A DNA stretch of 33,410 nucleotides from Frankiales bacterium (lineage in GTDB: Bacteria > Actinomycetota > Actinomycetes > JAFAQI01), in contig JAICXJ010000032.1 in assembly GCA_025980465.1 (NCBI GenBank), positions 1-33,410 on the forward strand, in the 5' to 3' direction. The notes under the pieces are model-generated. The model worked only from the letters and a program-made list of their open reading frames with translations, searched no databases and was not told the DNA's origin. Below are positions 1 to 8,276 of this stretch, piece by piece. Made by a program: the position numbers and the translations under genes. How positions within the stretch are numbered: position 1 is the stretch's first letter; the number at the start of each line of letters is the position of its first letter.

Positions 1-390
1 CTCGACCTGGCGGTCGAGCCAGCCAGAACACCGGGCCGCCTCCGCTCTCGCCGGGGTGCGGTTTGCCGGCGGACGGCACTTCAACACATTGAGCACTGCA
101 GTCTCGCTTCGCGTCAGGCCCACCTCCGCCAGCAGGCCGTCGAGCAGTTGCCCGCCCTTGCCCACGAAAGGCCGTCCAGCGATGTCCTCGTTCGCCCCTG
201 GCGCCTCACCGACGATGAGCAACCGGGCGTCGGCAATCACATCGCCGACGACAACCGTCGTACGCGTCGCGGCGAGCGCGTCGCATGCGACGCAGCCGCG
301 GACCGCGGCGGCGAGGGTGTCCAGATCGCTGCACGCATGCGCCCGGCCGGCGATCTCGTCGATCGACGGGTCGACGGGTCGCGGGCTCAT
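1..390 (-). CDS. Uracil-DNA glycosylase, family 4/5 Fe-S type (3' part cut off)
   Basis: Removes uracil from DNA to start base-excision repair. Only the first 130 residues are inside the window; the gene runs off the left edge. The glycosylase motif GEAPG followed by E68, D69 and PFVG lies at residues 61-77. Four cysteines at C33, C36, C105 (in KCRPP) and C121 match the [4Fe-4S] ligands of thermophile-type UDGs, so all cluster ligands are already present. The NVLKCRPPANRTP stretch is characteristic of the family. The ATG at 390 overlaps the TGA of the upstream hydrolase gene as ATGA, which indicates translational coupling in the alr operon. Family membership is clear; family 4 versus the related family 5 cannot be settled without the C-terminal half. 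Confidence 0.9.
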   Translation of the reverse strand, partial: MSPRPVDPSIDEIAGRAHACSDLDTLAAAVRGCVACDALAATRTTVVVGDVIADARLLIVGEAPGANEDIAGRPFVGKGGQLLDGLLAEVGLTRSETAVLNVLKCRPPANRTPARAEAARCSGWLDRQVE

Positions 391-1448
391 CCGGTAGCGG
401 ACGCCACCCGATCCATGGCCCGATCAGCCAGCCGCCGCAGGCCGGCGTTCACGACGACGTGACGATCGATCTTTGCCATGTGTCCGGCACCAGGGATCAC
501 CTGCAGCTCGGCGTGGGGCAAGGTCGCCGCCATCAGCTCGCTGTGTGACAACGGCGTGAGCACGTCACGGTCGCCGCAGGAAATCAGGACCGGAATGGCG
601 CCGAGCACGTCGAGTGCCTTCAACTTGTCGTGCGAGAGGAAGGTGTCGAAGAATTCGCTCATCGTCTCGATGGAGGTGTCGGTCAGCATCCGCTCCATGA
701 AGTCGACGAGTGACGGTGGCACGTCCGGGCCGTAGGAGAGGTAGCGGGTCACGATGTAGGCGAAGTCGGTACCGGCTCGCCGCCCACGCTCCAGCAGCGT
801 CGCGCGGGCACGGATCATCCTCGCGAAGGTCGGAACGGCGGGGGTGACGGCCCGGGAGATCCATCCGGGCAACCCGACGACCTCCTTGGCCATCTCGCCG
901 GTCGAGGTCGACAGCAGGGCGACGCCGACGATGCGATCACCGAAGAGTTCGGGATGCTGGTCCGCGAGGGCGAGGATCGTCATCCCGCCCATCGAGTGAC
1001 CGACCAGCACAACCGGTCCGCTGGGTGCCACCGCATTGAGCACGGAGAGCAGATCACGCCCGAGCTGATCAATCGTCGAGTGTTCCGACGGCCCGTGTTC
1101 CGACACGCCGTGGCTGCGCTGGTCGTAGAACGCCAGTCGATAGTCATCGGCGAGATCGCGACGCTGGAAATGAAAGGCATCCATGCACAGCGTGAAGCCG
1201 TGAGCGAAGACGATCGTCAACGGCGCGTCCTGCTTGCCGTCCACCTCCACGTGGAGCAGTACGCCGTCATCCGCGCGGATGTCGATGCCCTGGGTATGTA
1301 GCTTCCCGAGCGGCTCGTCGACGTAGGGGTCCGGGCGCGACCGAGCGCGGCCCACAGCGCGATGTTCGGCCGCGACAACACCGGCGACGGCTGCGCCGGC
1401 GGCACCGGTGACGAGGGCCGCTATCCCAAGGTTGCGTCGACTGCTCAT
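387..1448 (-). CDS. Alpha/beta hydrolase with N-terminal membrane segment
   Basis: A serine hydrolase of the alpha/beta fold, 353 residues, substrate unknown. An N-terminal Ala/Gly/Val-rich hydrophobic stretch (about 8-27) preceded by arginines looks like a signal anchor or an uncleaved signal. The oxyanion-loop HG is at 83-84, the nucleophile elbow GHSMGG carries S152, the acid is probably D295 in GDRD, and the histidine is H323 in GAGHM, so the triad appears complete. It overlaps the end of alr by ATGA and the start of the glycosylase gene by ATGA, placing it in the middle of a tightly coupled three-gene unit. Alpha/beta hydrolases next to alr are common in actinomycetes, but I know of no proven function for them. 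A lipase or esterase acting at the envelope is an inference only. Confidence 0.85.
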   Translation of the reverse strand: MSSRRNLGIAALVTGAAGAAVAGVVAAEHRAVGRARSRPDPYVDEPLGKLHTQGIDIRADDGVLLHVEVDGKQDAPLTIVFAHGFTLCMDAFHFQRRDLADDYRLAFYDQRSHGVSEHGPSEHSTIDQLGRDLLSVLNAVAPSGPVVLVGHSMGGMTILALADQHPELFGDRIVGVALLSTSTGEMAKEVVGLPGWISRAVTPAVPTFARMIRARATLLERGRRAGTDFAYIVTRYLSYGPDVPPSLVDFMERMLTDTSIETMSEFFDTFLSHDKLKALDVLGAIPVLISCGDRDVLTPLSHSELMAATLPHAELQVIPGAGHMAKIDRHVVVNAGLRRLADRAMDRVASATG

Positions 1449-2572
1449 CGCTCCCCTTCATACCGCCGCGGCACCCGCGCGCCGATCCGACTGACGATCT
1501 CGTAGTTGATCGTGCCGATCGCCTCGGCCCACTCGTCCGCAGTGGGTTCACCGCAGGAGCCGGGGCCGAACAGCACCACCTCATCGCCCACGCTGACCGG
1601 GTCGGAGCCGACATCGACCACGAACTGATCCATGCACACGGTGCCGGCGATCCGGTATCGCCGGCCGCCGACGGCGACCTCGCCGAGGTTCGTCAGATGA
1701 CGTGGCACCCCATCGGCGTACCCCAGCGGCACGAGAGCAAGAGTGGTGGGAAGCGGTGTGGTGTAGCGATGCGCGTACGACACGCCCTGGCCGGCGGGCA
1801 CCTGTTTGGTGAGCGCCACCTGGGTGGTCAGCGTCATCGCCGGCGTCAGCCCCAGCTCGCCGGCCTCACCCACCTCCGGCCCGGGCGACAGCCCGTAGAC
1901 CGCGACGCCGGGCCGCACCAGGTCGTAATGGGTGGCGGGTGAGCGGAGGGTGGCCGCCGAGTTCGCCAGGTGCCGAAGCTGGGGACGCAGCCCGGCCCGC
2001 GCGGCGATCTCGAGCGCCTGCTCAAAGACAGCGTGCTGCCTGTCGATGGTCGGATGTCCGGGGTTGTCGGCGTAGGCAAGGTGCGACCAGATCCCGATCA
2101 CCTCGACCCCGCCGTCGGCCTGGGCCTTCGCCGTAGCATCGACCAGATCGGGCCAGTCGACCGGCTGCACACCGCCGCGACCGAGCCCGGTGTCGGCCTT
2201 GAGATGGACGCGGGCGGGTCTGCCGTCAGCAGCGCCGGCCGCGACCGCCCGCTCCAGCGCCCATGGCCCGTTCACACCCACGTCGACGCCGGCTGCGACC
2301 ACCGCGTTCCAGTCGTCATTGGGGCCGAGCAACCAGGCGAGCGTTGGTGCGCTGACGCCGGCGCTGCGCAGCTCGATCGCCTCATCCGCCATCGCCACAC
2401 CCAGCCAGCTCGCCCCCGCATCGAGCGCAGCACGCGCCGCCGGCAGCATGCCGTGGCCATACCCGTCGGCCTTGACCACCGCCATCAGGTCCGCGTCCCC
2501 GGCCCGACTCTTCAGCGTGGCGACGTTCGACCGGATCGCGTCGAGATCGACGCGGGCCGCGGACACGCTCAT
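1445..2572 (-). CDS. alr: Alanine racemase
   Basis: PLP-dependent interconversion of L- and D-alanine, supplying D-Ala for peptidoglycan. The 375-residue length is normal. The PLP lysine is K34 in VVKADGYGHG. K125 (HLKADTG) is at the position of the carbamylated lysine and R134 follows in GLGRGG. The second catalytic base, Y266, lies in GVSYAHRY. The C-terminal beta domain shows VPLGYADGVPR (282-291) and GTVCMDQ. The start is the ATG at 2572; the gene to its right is on the opposite strand, so its promoter must lie in the 59-bp divergent gap. It is the first gene of the alr-hydrolase-glycosylase unit and overlaps the hydrolase by 4 bp. Identification is firm. Confidence 0.97.
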   Translation of the reverse strand: MSVSAARVDLDAIRSNVATLKSRAGDADLMAVVKADGYGHGMLPAARAALDAGASWLGVAMADEAIELRSAGVSAPTLAWLLGPNDDWNAVVAAGVDVGVNGPWALERAVAAGAADGRPARVHLKADTGLGRGGVQPVDWPDLVDATAKAQADGGVEVIGIWSHLAYADNPGHPTIDRQHAVFEQALEIAARAGLRPQLRHLANSAATLRSPATHYDLVRPGVAVYGLSPGPEVGEAGELGLTPAMTLTTQVALTKQVPAGQGVSYAHRYTTPLPTTLALVPLGYADGVPRHLTNLGEVAVGGRRYRIAGTVCMDQFVVDVGSDPVSVGDEVVLFGPGSCGEPTADEWAEAIGTINYEIVSRIGARVPRRYEGER

Positions 2573-2631
2573 CCGAACAGTCTGTCAGGCGCTGCGTTGG
2601 GCGCCGACTCGATTCCGGTCACAATGGCGGG
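2573..2631. promoter_or_regulatory. Divergent intergenic region alr / VOC gene
   Basis: This 59-bp gap separates the starts of alr (minus) and the small VOC gene (plus), so both promoters, or at least their core parts, should be here. I see no convincing TTGACA/TANNNT pair in either direction. On the plus strand CACAAT sits only a few bases before the VOC start codon, which would fit a leaderless transcript but is weak as a -10 element. Confidence 0.4.
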
Positions 2632-3042
2632 ATGGCGCTCGGACACCTCGGAGTGAACGTCCCCGATCTCGACGCCGCGAAGGCGTACTACGACGTGATC
2701 ATGCCGCTGGTCGGCTACGAGGAGTTCTTCAGCACCGCCGAGGAGTTCTCCTATCGTCCGGTCGAGAACAAGCCTGGCACGTACCTCTTCTTCTATCGCA
2801 GCACCGACGGCAGCGACTACTCGCGTGGAAACACCGGCCTGCAGCATCTCGCGTTCATCGTCAAGTCCCGTGCCGCCGTCCACGCCGTCCACGACCGCGC
2901 GCTACTGCTGGGCAGCCCGATCGTCGAGTCCCCGCAAGAGTTCGCGCAGTACCACCCCGGCTACTTCGCGGTGTTCTGGAAGGATCCGTTCGGCATCGTG
3001 CTCGAGGCGGTCTGTCACCGCGACGAGACCGCCGACAAGTGA
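2632..3042 (+). CDS. Small VOC-superfamily (glyoxalase-fold) protein
   Basis: A single-domain VOC protein of 136 residues, the class that includes glyoxalase I, extradiol dioxygenases and bleomycin-binding proteins. The paired beta-alpha-beta-beta-beta pattern is visible, and H5 (GHLGVNV), H72 (QHLAFIV) and E125 (IVLEAV) match the usual metal-binding His/His/Glu positions, so a metal-dependent activity is plausible. DAAKAYYDVI is the typical first helix. It lies alone on the plus strand between alr and the NAD(P)HX repair gene, and its stop is only 2 bp from the stop of that convergent gene. The substrate cannot be inferred. No Shine-Dalgarno is obvious before the ATG. Confidence 0.85.
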   Translation: MALGHLGVNVPDLDAAKAYYDVIMPLVGYEEFFSTAEEFSYRPVENKPGTYLFFYRSTDGSDYSRGNTGLQHLAFIVKSRAAVHAVHDRALLLGSPIVESPQEFAQYHPGYFAVFWKDPFGIVLEAVCHRDETADK

Positions 3043-3044
3043 CA

Positions 3045-4511
3045 CTAGCGGGTCGCGGCGATCGCCGAAGGAACGGCGTCGGCGATCTCGAGCGCGGTGA
3101 TCGGCGACGGCGGGGAGCCGCTCGCCAACAGGCCCGCCAGTCCGTGGAGGAAGGCACCAGCCGATCCGGCGTCGAGTGGATCGAGGCCACCGGCGAGCAG
3201 CGCTCCGCAGATTCCGGAGAGCACGTCACCACTGCCGGCGGTCGCAAGGTACGGCGTCGACGCCGTGTTGACTCGCACTGACCCTGCCGGATCGGCGACG
3301 AGCGTCGTAGCGCCTTTGAGAAGCACCGTCGCACCGAGAGCCTTCGCGGCCGCTCGCACCTGCTCGAGGCGATGCGCTTCGACGGTGGAACGCTCGAGGT
3401 CCATGAGCCGGGCGAACTCGCCGGCGTGCGGGGTCAGCAACGTCGGCGCGCGGCGAGTCACCAGCGAATGATCCGTCGCGACGATCGTGATTGCGTCGGC
3501 ATCGAGCAGCACCGGCAGATCGGTAGCCAGGATCGCGGCAACGAGGCGCTGGGCGTTGTCATCCGTGCCCAACCCCGAGCCGATGGCCCACGCCTGCACG
3601 CGGCCGGCAGCGAGCACCGCTTCGGCATCACCCGGCTCGATCGTCGTGACCAGAGCCTCGGGCCAGCGGGTGCGGACCAGGTCAGCTGCGCCCGCGGCTC
3701 CGGCGTACCGCACCATCCCGGCGCCGGTAGCCAGCGCGCCGCCCACCGCGAGCTGCGCCGCACCCGGGTAGGTGTCACTGCCGGCGACGATGCCGAGGAC
3801 CCCGCGCGCGTACTTGTCCGACTCCGCTGTCGGCTGGGCGAGGAGGACGCCGACGTCGTCGGCGTCGAGCGCGGTGATGTCCGGGGCGGGCAGTGATAAC
3901 CCGATGTCCACCACCTCGACCAACCCGGCAGATTCCGCGCCTGGCGCGATCAGCAGCCCCGCCTTGATCGCGCCGAAGGTGACCGTCACGTCGGCGCGCA
4001 CCGCAGCACCGTCGACGACCCCGGTCGAGGCATCGATACCGCTCGGAACGTCGACCGCGACAACGGTCGCCTGGCCGTCCGCGACCAGTTCCGCCAGCCG
4101 GGCCATCGGTGGGCGCAACGCGCCGTGCCCGCCGATGCCGACCATGCCATCGACCACCAGATCGGCCGTCGCGACCAGCACCGCGTCGCGATCGCCTCCC
4201 GCCGCCGCGACTCGGCCGCCGGCGTCACGCAGCGCCTGGAGAGCCGGCGCGAAGGGCTGGTCCGTCACCAGCAACGCGTCCACTCGAGCGCCGCGGGCCG
4301 CCAAGCGCGCCCCGGCGTACATCGCATCGCCACCGTTGCCGCCCGAGCCGACGAGCAACACGATGCGAGATCCGTAGACGCCACCGAGCAGTTCTGCGCA
4401 GCGGCGGGCGAGAGCCGTCGCGGCCCGCTGCATCAACGCGCCCTCGGGCAGCGAGTCCAGTACCGGCTTCTCGGCGGCCCGCACCGCCGCCGCGTCGTAC
4501 GCCGCCCTCAT
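3045..4511 (-). CDS. nnr: Bifunctional NAD(P)H-hydrate epimerase / ADP-dependent dehydratase
   Basis: Repairs hydrated NADH and NADPH: the N-terminal YjeF domain epimerises NAD(P)HX, and the C-terminal kinase-fold domain dehydrates the S form with ADP. 488 residues is the normal fused length. In the epimerase half the NGGDA motif is at 59-63 and VDVPSGID at 153-160. In the dehydratase half LLTPHAGEF (358-366), LLKGATT (397-403) and the catalytic loop AGSGDVL (425-431) are intact. The reading frame is open further upstream, but the ATG at 4511 forms an ATGA overlap with acpS and begins the conserved domain; the extension is arginine-rich shadow of acpS. It is co-transcribed with glmS and acpS. 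The fusion is standard in bacteria. Confidence 0.95.
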   Translation of the reverse strand: MRAAYDAAAVRAAEKPVLDSLPEGALMQRAATALARRCAELLGGVYGSRIVLLVGSGGNGGDAMYAGARLAARGARVDALLVTDQPFAPALQALRDAGGRVAAAGGDRDAVLVATADLVVDGMVGIGGHGALRPPMARLAELVADGQATVVAVDVPSGIDASTGVVDGAAVRADVTVTFGAIKAGLLIAPGAESAGLVEVVDIGLSLPAPDITALDADDVGVLLAQPTAESDKYARGVLGIVAGSDTYPGAAQLAVGGALATGAGMVRYAGAAGAADLVRTRWPEALVTTIEPGDAEAVLAAGRVQAWAIGSGLGTDDNAQRLVAAILATDLPVLLDADAITIVATDHSLVTRRAPTLLTPHAGEFARLMDLERSTVEAHRLEQVRAAAKALGATVLLKGATTLVADPAGSVRVNTASTPYLATAGSGDVLSGICGALLAGGLDPLDAGSAGAFLHGLAGLLASGSPPSPITALEIADAVPSAIAATR

Positions 4512-4864
4512 CCTTCCCCCTCCGCGATCACCATCGCGATCGCGGCGCCGGCGTCGTGGGACAGCGACAGGTGCCACCGGACGACACCGAGGGCAGCGGC
4601 AGCCGCGGCGACTGTGCCAGTCGCCAGGAGGTACGGCCGACCGGACGATTCGTGCCGCACCTGCGCGTCGTGCCACTCGAGGCCTGAGGGTGCGCCGAGC
4701 GCCTTCGCGATCGCCTCCTTCGCCGCGAAGGTCGCAGCCAGGGTGGCGGGAGCACCGTCTCGTTCCCACTCGGTGAACAACCGCTCCTTCAGATGCGGCG
4801 TGCGCTCCAGACTGACCGCGAACCGGCTGAGGTCAACGATGTCGACGCCGATCCCGACAATCAT
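4508..4864 (-). CDS. acpS: Holo-[acyl-carrier-protein] synthase
   Basis: Transfers 4'-phosphopantetheine from CoA to the serine of acyl carrier protein, activating fatty-acid synthesis. At 118 residues it is a typical small trimeric AcpS. The N-terminal [10 protein letters not shown] motif provides the Mg-binding Asp, [12 protein letters not shown] provides the Glu and Lys of the second motif, and SLSHDAGAA is the conserved third motif. It lies 16 bp after the glmS stop and overlaps the next gene by ATGA, so glmS-acpS-nnr probably form one transcript. This acpS-nnr neighbourhood beside alr and glmS is widespread in actinomycetes. Confidence 0.96.
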   Translation of the reverse strand: MIVGIGVDIVDLSRFAVSLERTPHLKERLFTEWERDGAPATLAATFAAKEAIAKALGAPSGLEWHDAQVRHESSGRPYLLATGTVAAAAAALGVVRWHLSLSHDAGAAIAMVIAEGEG

Positions 4865-4880
4865 TGGGAAGAAGTGGCCG

Positions 4881-6719
4881 TCACTCGACGGTGACGCTCT
4901 TCGCGAGATTGCGTGGCTGATCGATGTCGAGCCCCCGGGCCATCGCGAATTCCGCCGACAGGACCTGCATCGGGACCAGCGTGAGCATCGGCGACAACAG
5001 CGATTTGATGTCGGGGATCCGGATCAGATGATCGGCATGCGGCGCCAGCGAGTCGTCGCCGTCGGTGGCGATGACGATGGTGCGAGCGCCTCGCGCTCGG
5101 ATCTCTTGGACGTTGGTGACGATCTTCGCGGTGAGCGCGTGCCGCGGCGCGATCACGACGACCGGCGTGCCCTTCTCGATCAGAGCGATCGGGCCATGCT
5201 TGATCTCGCCGGCCGGCAGCCCCTCGGCGGAGACGTACGCGAGTTCCTTCAGTTTCAGCGCACCCTCGAGCGCCATCGGGTAGCCGACGTGTCGCCCGAG
5301 GAACATCACCCGTTCGTGACTGGCGATCTCTCGGGCCAGCTTGCGGACCGGATCCATTCGACCAAGTACGTCGGCGATCTGCGCCGGAGTCGCAGCCAGA
5401 TCACCGAAATGCGAACGAACCTCGTCGTCGTCGCGGAAGCCGCGGACGTGCGCAAGATGCAGCCCCACGAGGTACACGGCAGCGAGCTGGGTCATCACCG
5501 CTTTGGTCGACGCCACTGCGACCTCAGGCCCGCCGCGGGTGTAGAACGCCGCATCGCTCTCGCGGGCGATCGACGATCCAACAGTGTTGCTGACCGCTAG
5601 CACCCACGCCCGCAGCCGGCGGGCATGGCGGACCGCCTCGAGGGTGTCGGCGGTCTCACCGCTCTGACTGATTGCGACGACCAAAGTGTGCCGATCCAGG
5701 ACGGGGTCGCGGTAGCGGAACTCGCTCGCTATCTCGACCTGCACCGGTAGCCGAGCCCATCGCTCGATCGCGTACTTCGCGACCAGGCCGGAGTGGTACG
5801 TCGAGCCGCACCCGACGACGACGACCTGGGTCAGGCCCTGGATGTCCTCATCGCTCATGGCGAGCTCGTCGAGCGTCAGCCGGCCGTCCGGGCCGAGCCG
5901 GCCACCGACCGTCTCGCGCACCGCCGCCGGCTGCTCGTCGATCTCCTTGAGCATGAAGTACTCGTAGCCGGCCTTCTCGGCGGCCGCGGTGTCCCAATCG
6001 ACATAGAACGTGGCACCGTCGACGGGGCTGCCGGCGAGGTCGGTGACGGTTACGCCGTCGCGGCGGAGCGTGACGACCTGGTCCTGCTCAACGACCCGGG
6101 CACTACGGGTGTGGGCGATGAAGGCGGTGACATCGCTCGCGAGGAAGTTTTCGCCGTCACCAAGTCCGAGGACCAGCGGCAGATTACGTCGGGCACCGAC
6201 CACGACGTCGGGCTCATCGCGATGGGTGACGACGAGCACGAAGGAGCCATCCAGATCGCCACAGACCTCCCGGACAGCGGCGGCGAGGTCGCCGGCGTAC
6301 CTCTCCTCGATCAGATGCGCGACCGCCTCGGTGTCGGTCTCACTAGCAAGCGCATGGCCGCGATGTTCCAGACCGTCACGCAGCTCGGTGAAGTTCTCGA
6401 GTGTTCCGTTGTGCACGACAGCGATCGCGCCGGTGCAGTCGACGTGAGGGTGAGCGTTGCGGTCGGTGGGCGCGCCGTGCGTCGCCCACCGGGTGTGGCC
6501 GATGCCCATCGTGCCGTCCAGCGTCTCGCTCGGCGTGCCGTCGAGCGCCTCACGAAGGTTAGCCAGCTTCCCGGCGCGCCGGACGACCGTGAGCTCTCCA
6601 GCGGCTGTGCGAACCGCGATGCCGGCAGAGTCATAGCCGCGGTACTCCAGCCGGCTCAAACCGGCCATGACGACGTCGAGCGCGGGCTTGTCCCCGACGT
6701 AGCCGACGATCCCGCACAT
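4881..6719 (-). CDS. glmS: Glutamine-fructose-6-phosphate aminotransferase (isomerising)
   Basis: Makes glucosamine-6-phosphate from fructose-6-phosphate and glutamine, the first committed step to UDP-GlcNAc. 612 residues, normal length. The protein must begin MCGIVGYVG because the cysteine after the initiator Met is the glutaminase nucleophile; this fixes the start at the ATG at 6719 although the frame is open 27 bases further upstream. The N-terminal glutaminase domain (about 1-220) includes HTRWATHG and the HNGTLENF loop. Two SIS sugar-isomerase domains follow, with SQSGETADT in the first, and the protein ends in the conserved NLAKSVTVE tail. It is divergent from the ECF sigma gene, with an 85-bp gap that should hold both promoters. 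Its product feeds GlmM, encoded nearby. Confidence 0.97.
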   Translation of the reverse strand: MCGIVGYVGDKPALDVVMAGLSRLEYRGYDSAGIAVRTAAGELTVVRRAGKLANLREALDGTPSETLDGTMGIGHTRWATHGAPTDRNAHPHVDCTGAIAVVHNGTLENFTELRDGLEHRGHALASETDTEAVAHLIEERYAGDLAAAVREVCGDLDGSFVLVVTHRDEPDVVVGARRNLPLVLGLGDGENFLASDVTAFIAHTRSARVVEQDQVVTLRRDGVTVTDLAGSPVDGATFYVDWDTAAAEKAGYEYFMLKEIDEQPAAVRETVGGRLGPDGRLTLDELAMSDEDIQGLTQVVVVGCGSTYHSGLVAKYAIERWARLPVQVEIASEFRYRDPVLDRHTLVVAISQSGETADTLEAVRHARRLRAWVLAVSNTVGSSIARESDAAFYTRGGPEVAVASTKAVMTQLAAVYLVGLHLAHVRGFRDDDEVRSHFGDLAATPAQIADVLGRMDPVRKLAREIASHERVMFLGRHVGYPMALEGALKLKELAYVSAEGLPAGEIKHGPIALIEKGTPVVVIAPRHALTAKIVTNVQEIRARGARTIVIATDGDDSLAPHADHLIRIPDIKSLLSPMLTLVPMQVLSAEFAMARGLDIDQPRNLAKSVTVE

Positions 6720-6766
6720 GTGGTCAAGGGTACGGTGCAGTGCCAACCGAACCGGGGCAACGATCG

Positions 6767-6796
6767 TGACAACGACCCGAGCGATCCGTTACGTAT
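6767..6796 (+). promoter_or_regulatory. Possible ECF-type promoter of the sigma gene
   Basis: In the glmS/sigma divergent gap, TGACAAC (6767-6773) and CGTAT (6792-6796) are spaced 18 bp and lie just upstream of the sigma-factor start. CGT-containing -10 elements are typical of ECF promoters, and the spacing would put the transcription start at about 6803, giving a nearly leaderless mRNA. ECF genes often read their own promoter, so autoregulation is a reasonable inference. The match is to general ECF features, not to a consensus I can name for this subgroup. Confidence 0.25.
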
Positions 6797-6804
6797 GAAT
6801 CATT

Positions 6805-7317
6805 GTGGCGATGTCACAGCAGGACGAAGAGGCATTCCGGGCGTTCGCGCACGCTCAGCGCGCGACGTTGCGCCGCACCGCCTACCTCCTGTGCGGCGAC
6901 TGGCACCACGCCGATGACCTGGTGCAGACCACTCTCGTCAAGCTCTACGTCGCATGGAAGCGGATCCGCAACGACGCCAGTCCCGAGGCCTACACCCGGC
7001 GGATCCTGACTCGCTGTTACCTCGACGAGCGGCGCCGGCCATGGCGACGTGAGGCGCCCGCCGCCGAACTGGGCGACCAGCCGGCACCCCACGTGCCGAC
7101 CGAGGACCGGCTCGACTTGCGCGCCGCGCTCGAGCTGCTGCCGCTGCGCCAGCGAGCAACTGTGGTGCTGCGGTTCTGGGCTGACGCATCCGTCGCAGAA
7201 ACCGCGGACGCCCTCGACTGCTCAGAGGGAACTGTGAAGAGCCAGACCGCCCGGGCGCTCGCAACGTTGCGTGCGCGCCTCGACGACCCAGCGCTCGTGT
7301 CGAAGGAGTTCGGATGA
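6805..7317 (+). CDS. SigE-family ECF RNA polymerase sigma factor
   Basis: An extracytoplasmic-function sigma factor of 170 residues that directs RNA polymerase to stress or envelope promoters. Region 2 lies at about 15-80: a core-binding and -10 helix with LLCGDWHHADDLVQTTLVKLY and the AYTRRILTRCYLDERRR segment. Region 4 is at about 107-157, with LPLRQRATVVLRFW and the helix-turn-helix ADALDCSEGTVKSQTARAL. There is no C-terminal SnoaL-type extension. The start is the GTG at 6805 or the ATG at 6811. It overlaps the next gene by ATGA (7314-7317), so its partner is translated with it. It is inserted between glmS and the glmM/GH3 genes, suggesting an envelope-related regulon, but that is inference from position. 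Confidence 0.92.
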   Translation: MAMSQQDEEAFRAFAHAQRATLRRTAYLLCGDWHHADDLVQTTLVKLYVAWKRIRNDASPEAYTRRILTRCYLDERRRPWRREAPAAELGDQPAPHVPTEDRLDLRAALELLPLRQRATVVLRFWADASVAETADALDCSEGTVKSQTARALATLRARLDDPALVSKEFG

Positions 7318-8273
7318 CCGACATCAAGGATCGCTTCGCCGGGATGCTCGCCGACGAGCCGCCGGGTCGTGACGACATCGATCACGTCGTGGGCGCGGGG
7401 CGGCGACGGCTACGTCGGCGCACCGCACTGATCTCAGTTGCCGGCACCGCCGGAACGGCCGCCGTCGTCGCCGCGGTCGTCGTACCCCTGAGTGTTGAGG
7501 GCAGTAGCGCACCTAACCGTGAAGCCCTGATCACCGCAGGGTCGCATCCCTCGCCGCCGCCCTGCCAGTCCTACCTCGCACGTCCAGGCAGCCGGCGAGC
7601 CCTCAAGCGGGACGTCGCCGGAATCGTCAAGCAGTGGCACTCCCGTGGCCAGCGTGTCTATCGGCTGCAGCAGAGCAGGCTCACGCACGGCCTGGAGAGG
7701 ATCACCGTCTGCTCCGGTCCGGGTGACGGAACCACCAAGCGGCCTGTGACGGCGACCGCTCCCGCCTCCTCGGCGCCGCGTTATCACTACAGCGAGGACC
7801 CGCAAGCGATCGCGAGCCGGTTCGGCAGAGAACTGTCGCACGCTGTCGACGCAGCTGGACGCACCATCGTCTACACCCGCCCGTTCGCCCAGGAAACCTC
7901 GACGCTCGAGTCAGGTCATCCCTCCTACTACGACGGAAACGTCGACGTGGCGCTCGGCGGCGACCAGGGTGACATCGGAGTTCAGGTGACGCACGCGGTG
8001 ACTGAGCAGGTGCCGTTCGACGGCTCATGCGACCCGCCGTACTGCTCCCAGACGACGCTTCCCGACGGCAGTGTGCTGCAGACCGACCGAGTCGACGCCG
8101 GTAAGGGCACCATCCTCACGGCTGTGATTCACCGGCCCGACGGGCTGGTGGTGGCGGCCCAGGAGAGCGACTACGGATTCGGCCCGAACGCACCCGTGCA
8201 CACGTACGGCGCCCAGCCGCTGACCCTCGATCAGCTGACCTCGCTCGCTGCGGATCCCGCCTTCCAGTTCTGA
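7314..8273 (+). CDS. Single-pass membrane protein coupled to the ECF sigma factor
   Basis: A 319-residue protein with a short cytoplasmic N-terminus (1-36, basic GAGRRRLRRR before the membrane), one transmembrane helix at about 37-60 and a large extracytoplasmic domain. Four cysteines, C84, C133, C239 and C244, lie outside and could form two disulfides. The C-terminal TLDQLTSLAADPAF resembles the ends of other proteins encoded after SigE-family sigma genes. I see no zinc-binding anti-sigma motif (H-x3-C-x2-C) in the cytoplasmic part, so it is not a classical ZAS anti-sigma factor. It could act as an atypical anti-sigma or sensor, or simply be a regulon member. It ends 3 bp before the stop of the convergent GH3 gene. 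Confidence 0.75.
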   Translation: MTDIKDRFAGMLADEPPGRDDIDHVVGAGRRRLRRRTALISVAGTAGTAAVVAAVVVPLSVEGSSAPNREALITAGSHPSPPPCQSYLARPGSRRALKRDVAGIVKQWHSRGQRVYRLQQSRLTHGLERITVCSGPGDGTTKRPVTATAPASSAPRYHYSEDPQAIASRFGRELSHAVDAAGRTIVYTRPFAQETSTLESGHPSYYDGNVDVALGGDQGDIGVQVTHAVTEQVPFDGSCDPPYCSQTTLPDGSVLQTDRVDAGKGTILTAVIHRPDGLVVAAQESDYGFGPNAPVHTYGAQPLTLDQLTSLAADPAFQF

Positions 8274-8276
8274 GAC

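Noticed and set aside
4512-4769. N-terminal extension of the NAD(P)HX repair protein
   Set aside because: Arg-rich shadow of acpS; the ATG at 4511 forms the ATGA junction and starts the known domain.
4125-6917. Long plus-strand frames (491 and 374 codons) opposite nnr, acpS and glmS
   Set aside because: Same cause: they mirror well-conserved genes and show no recognisable protein features.
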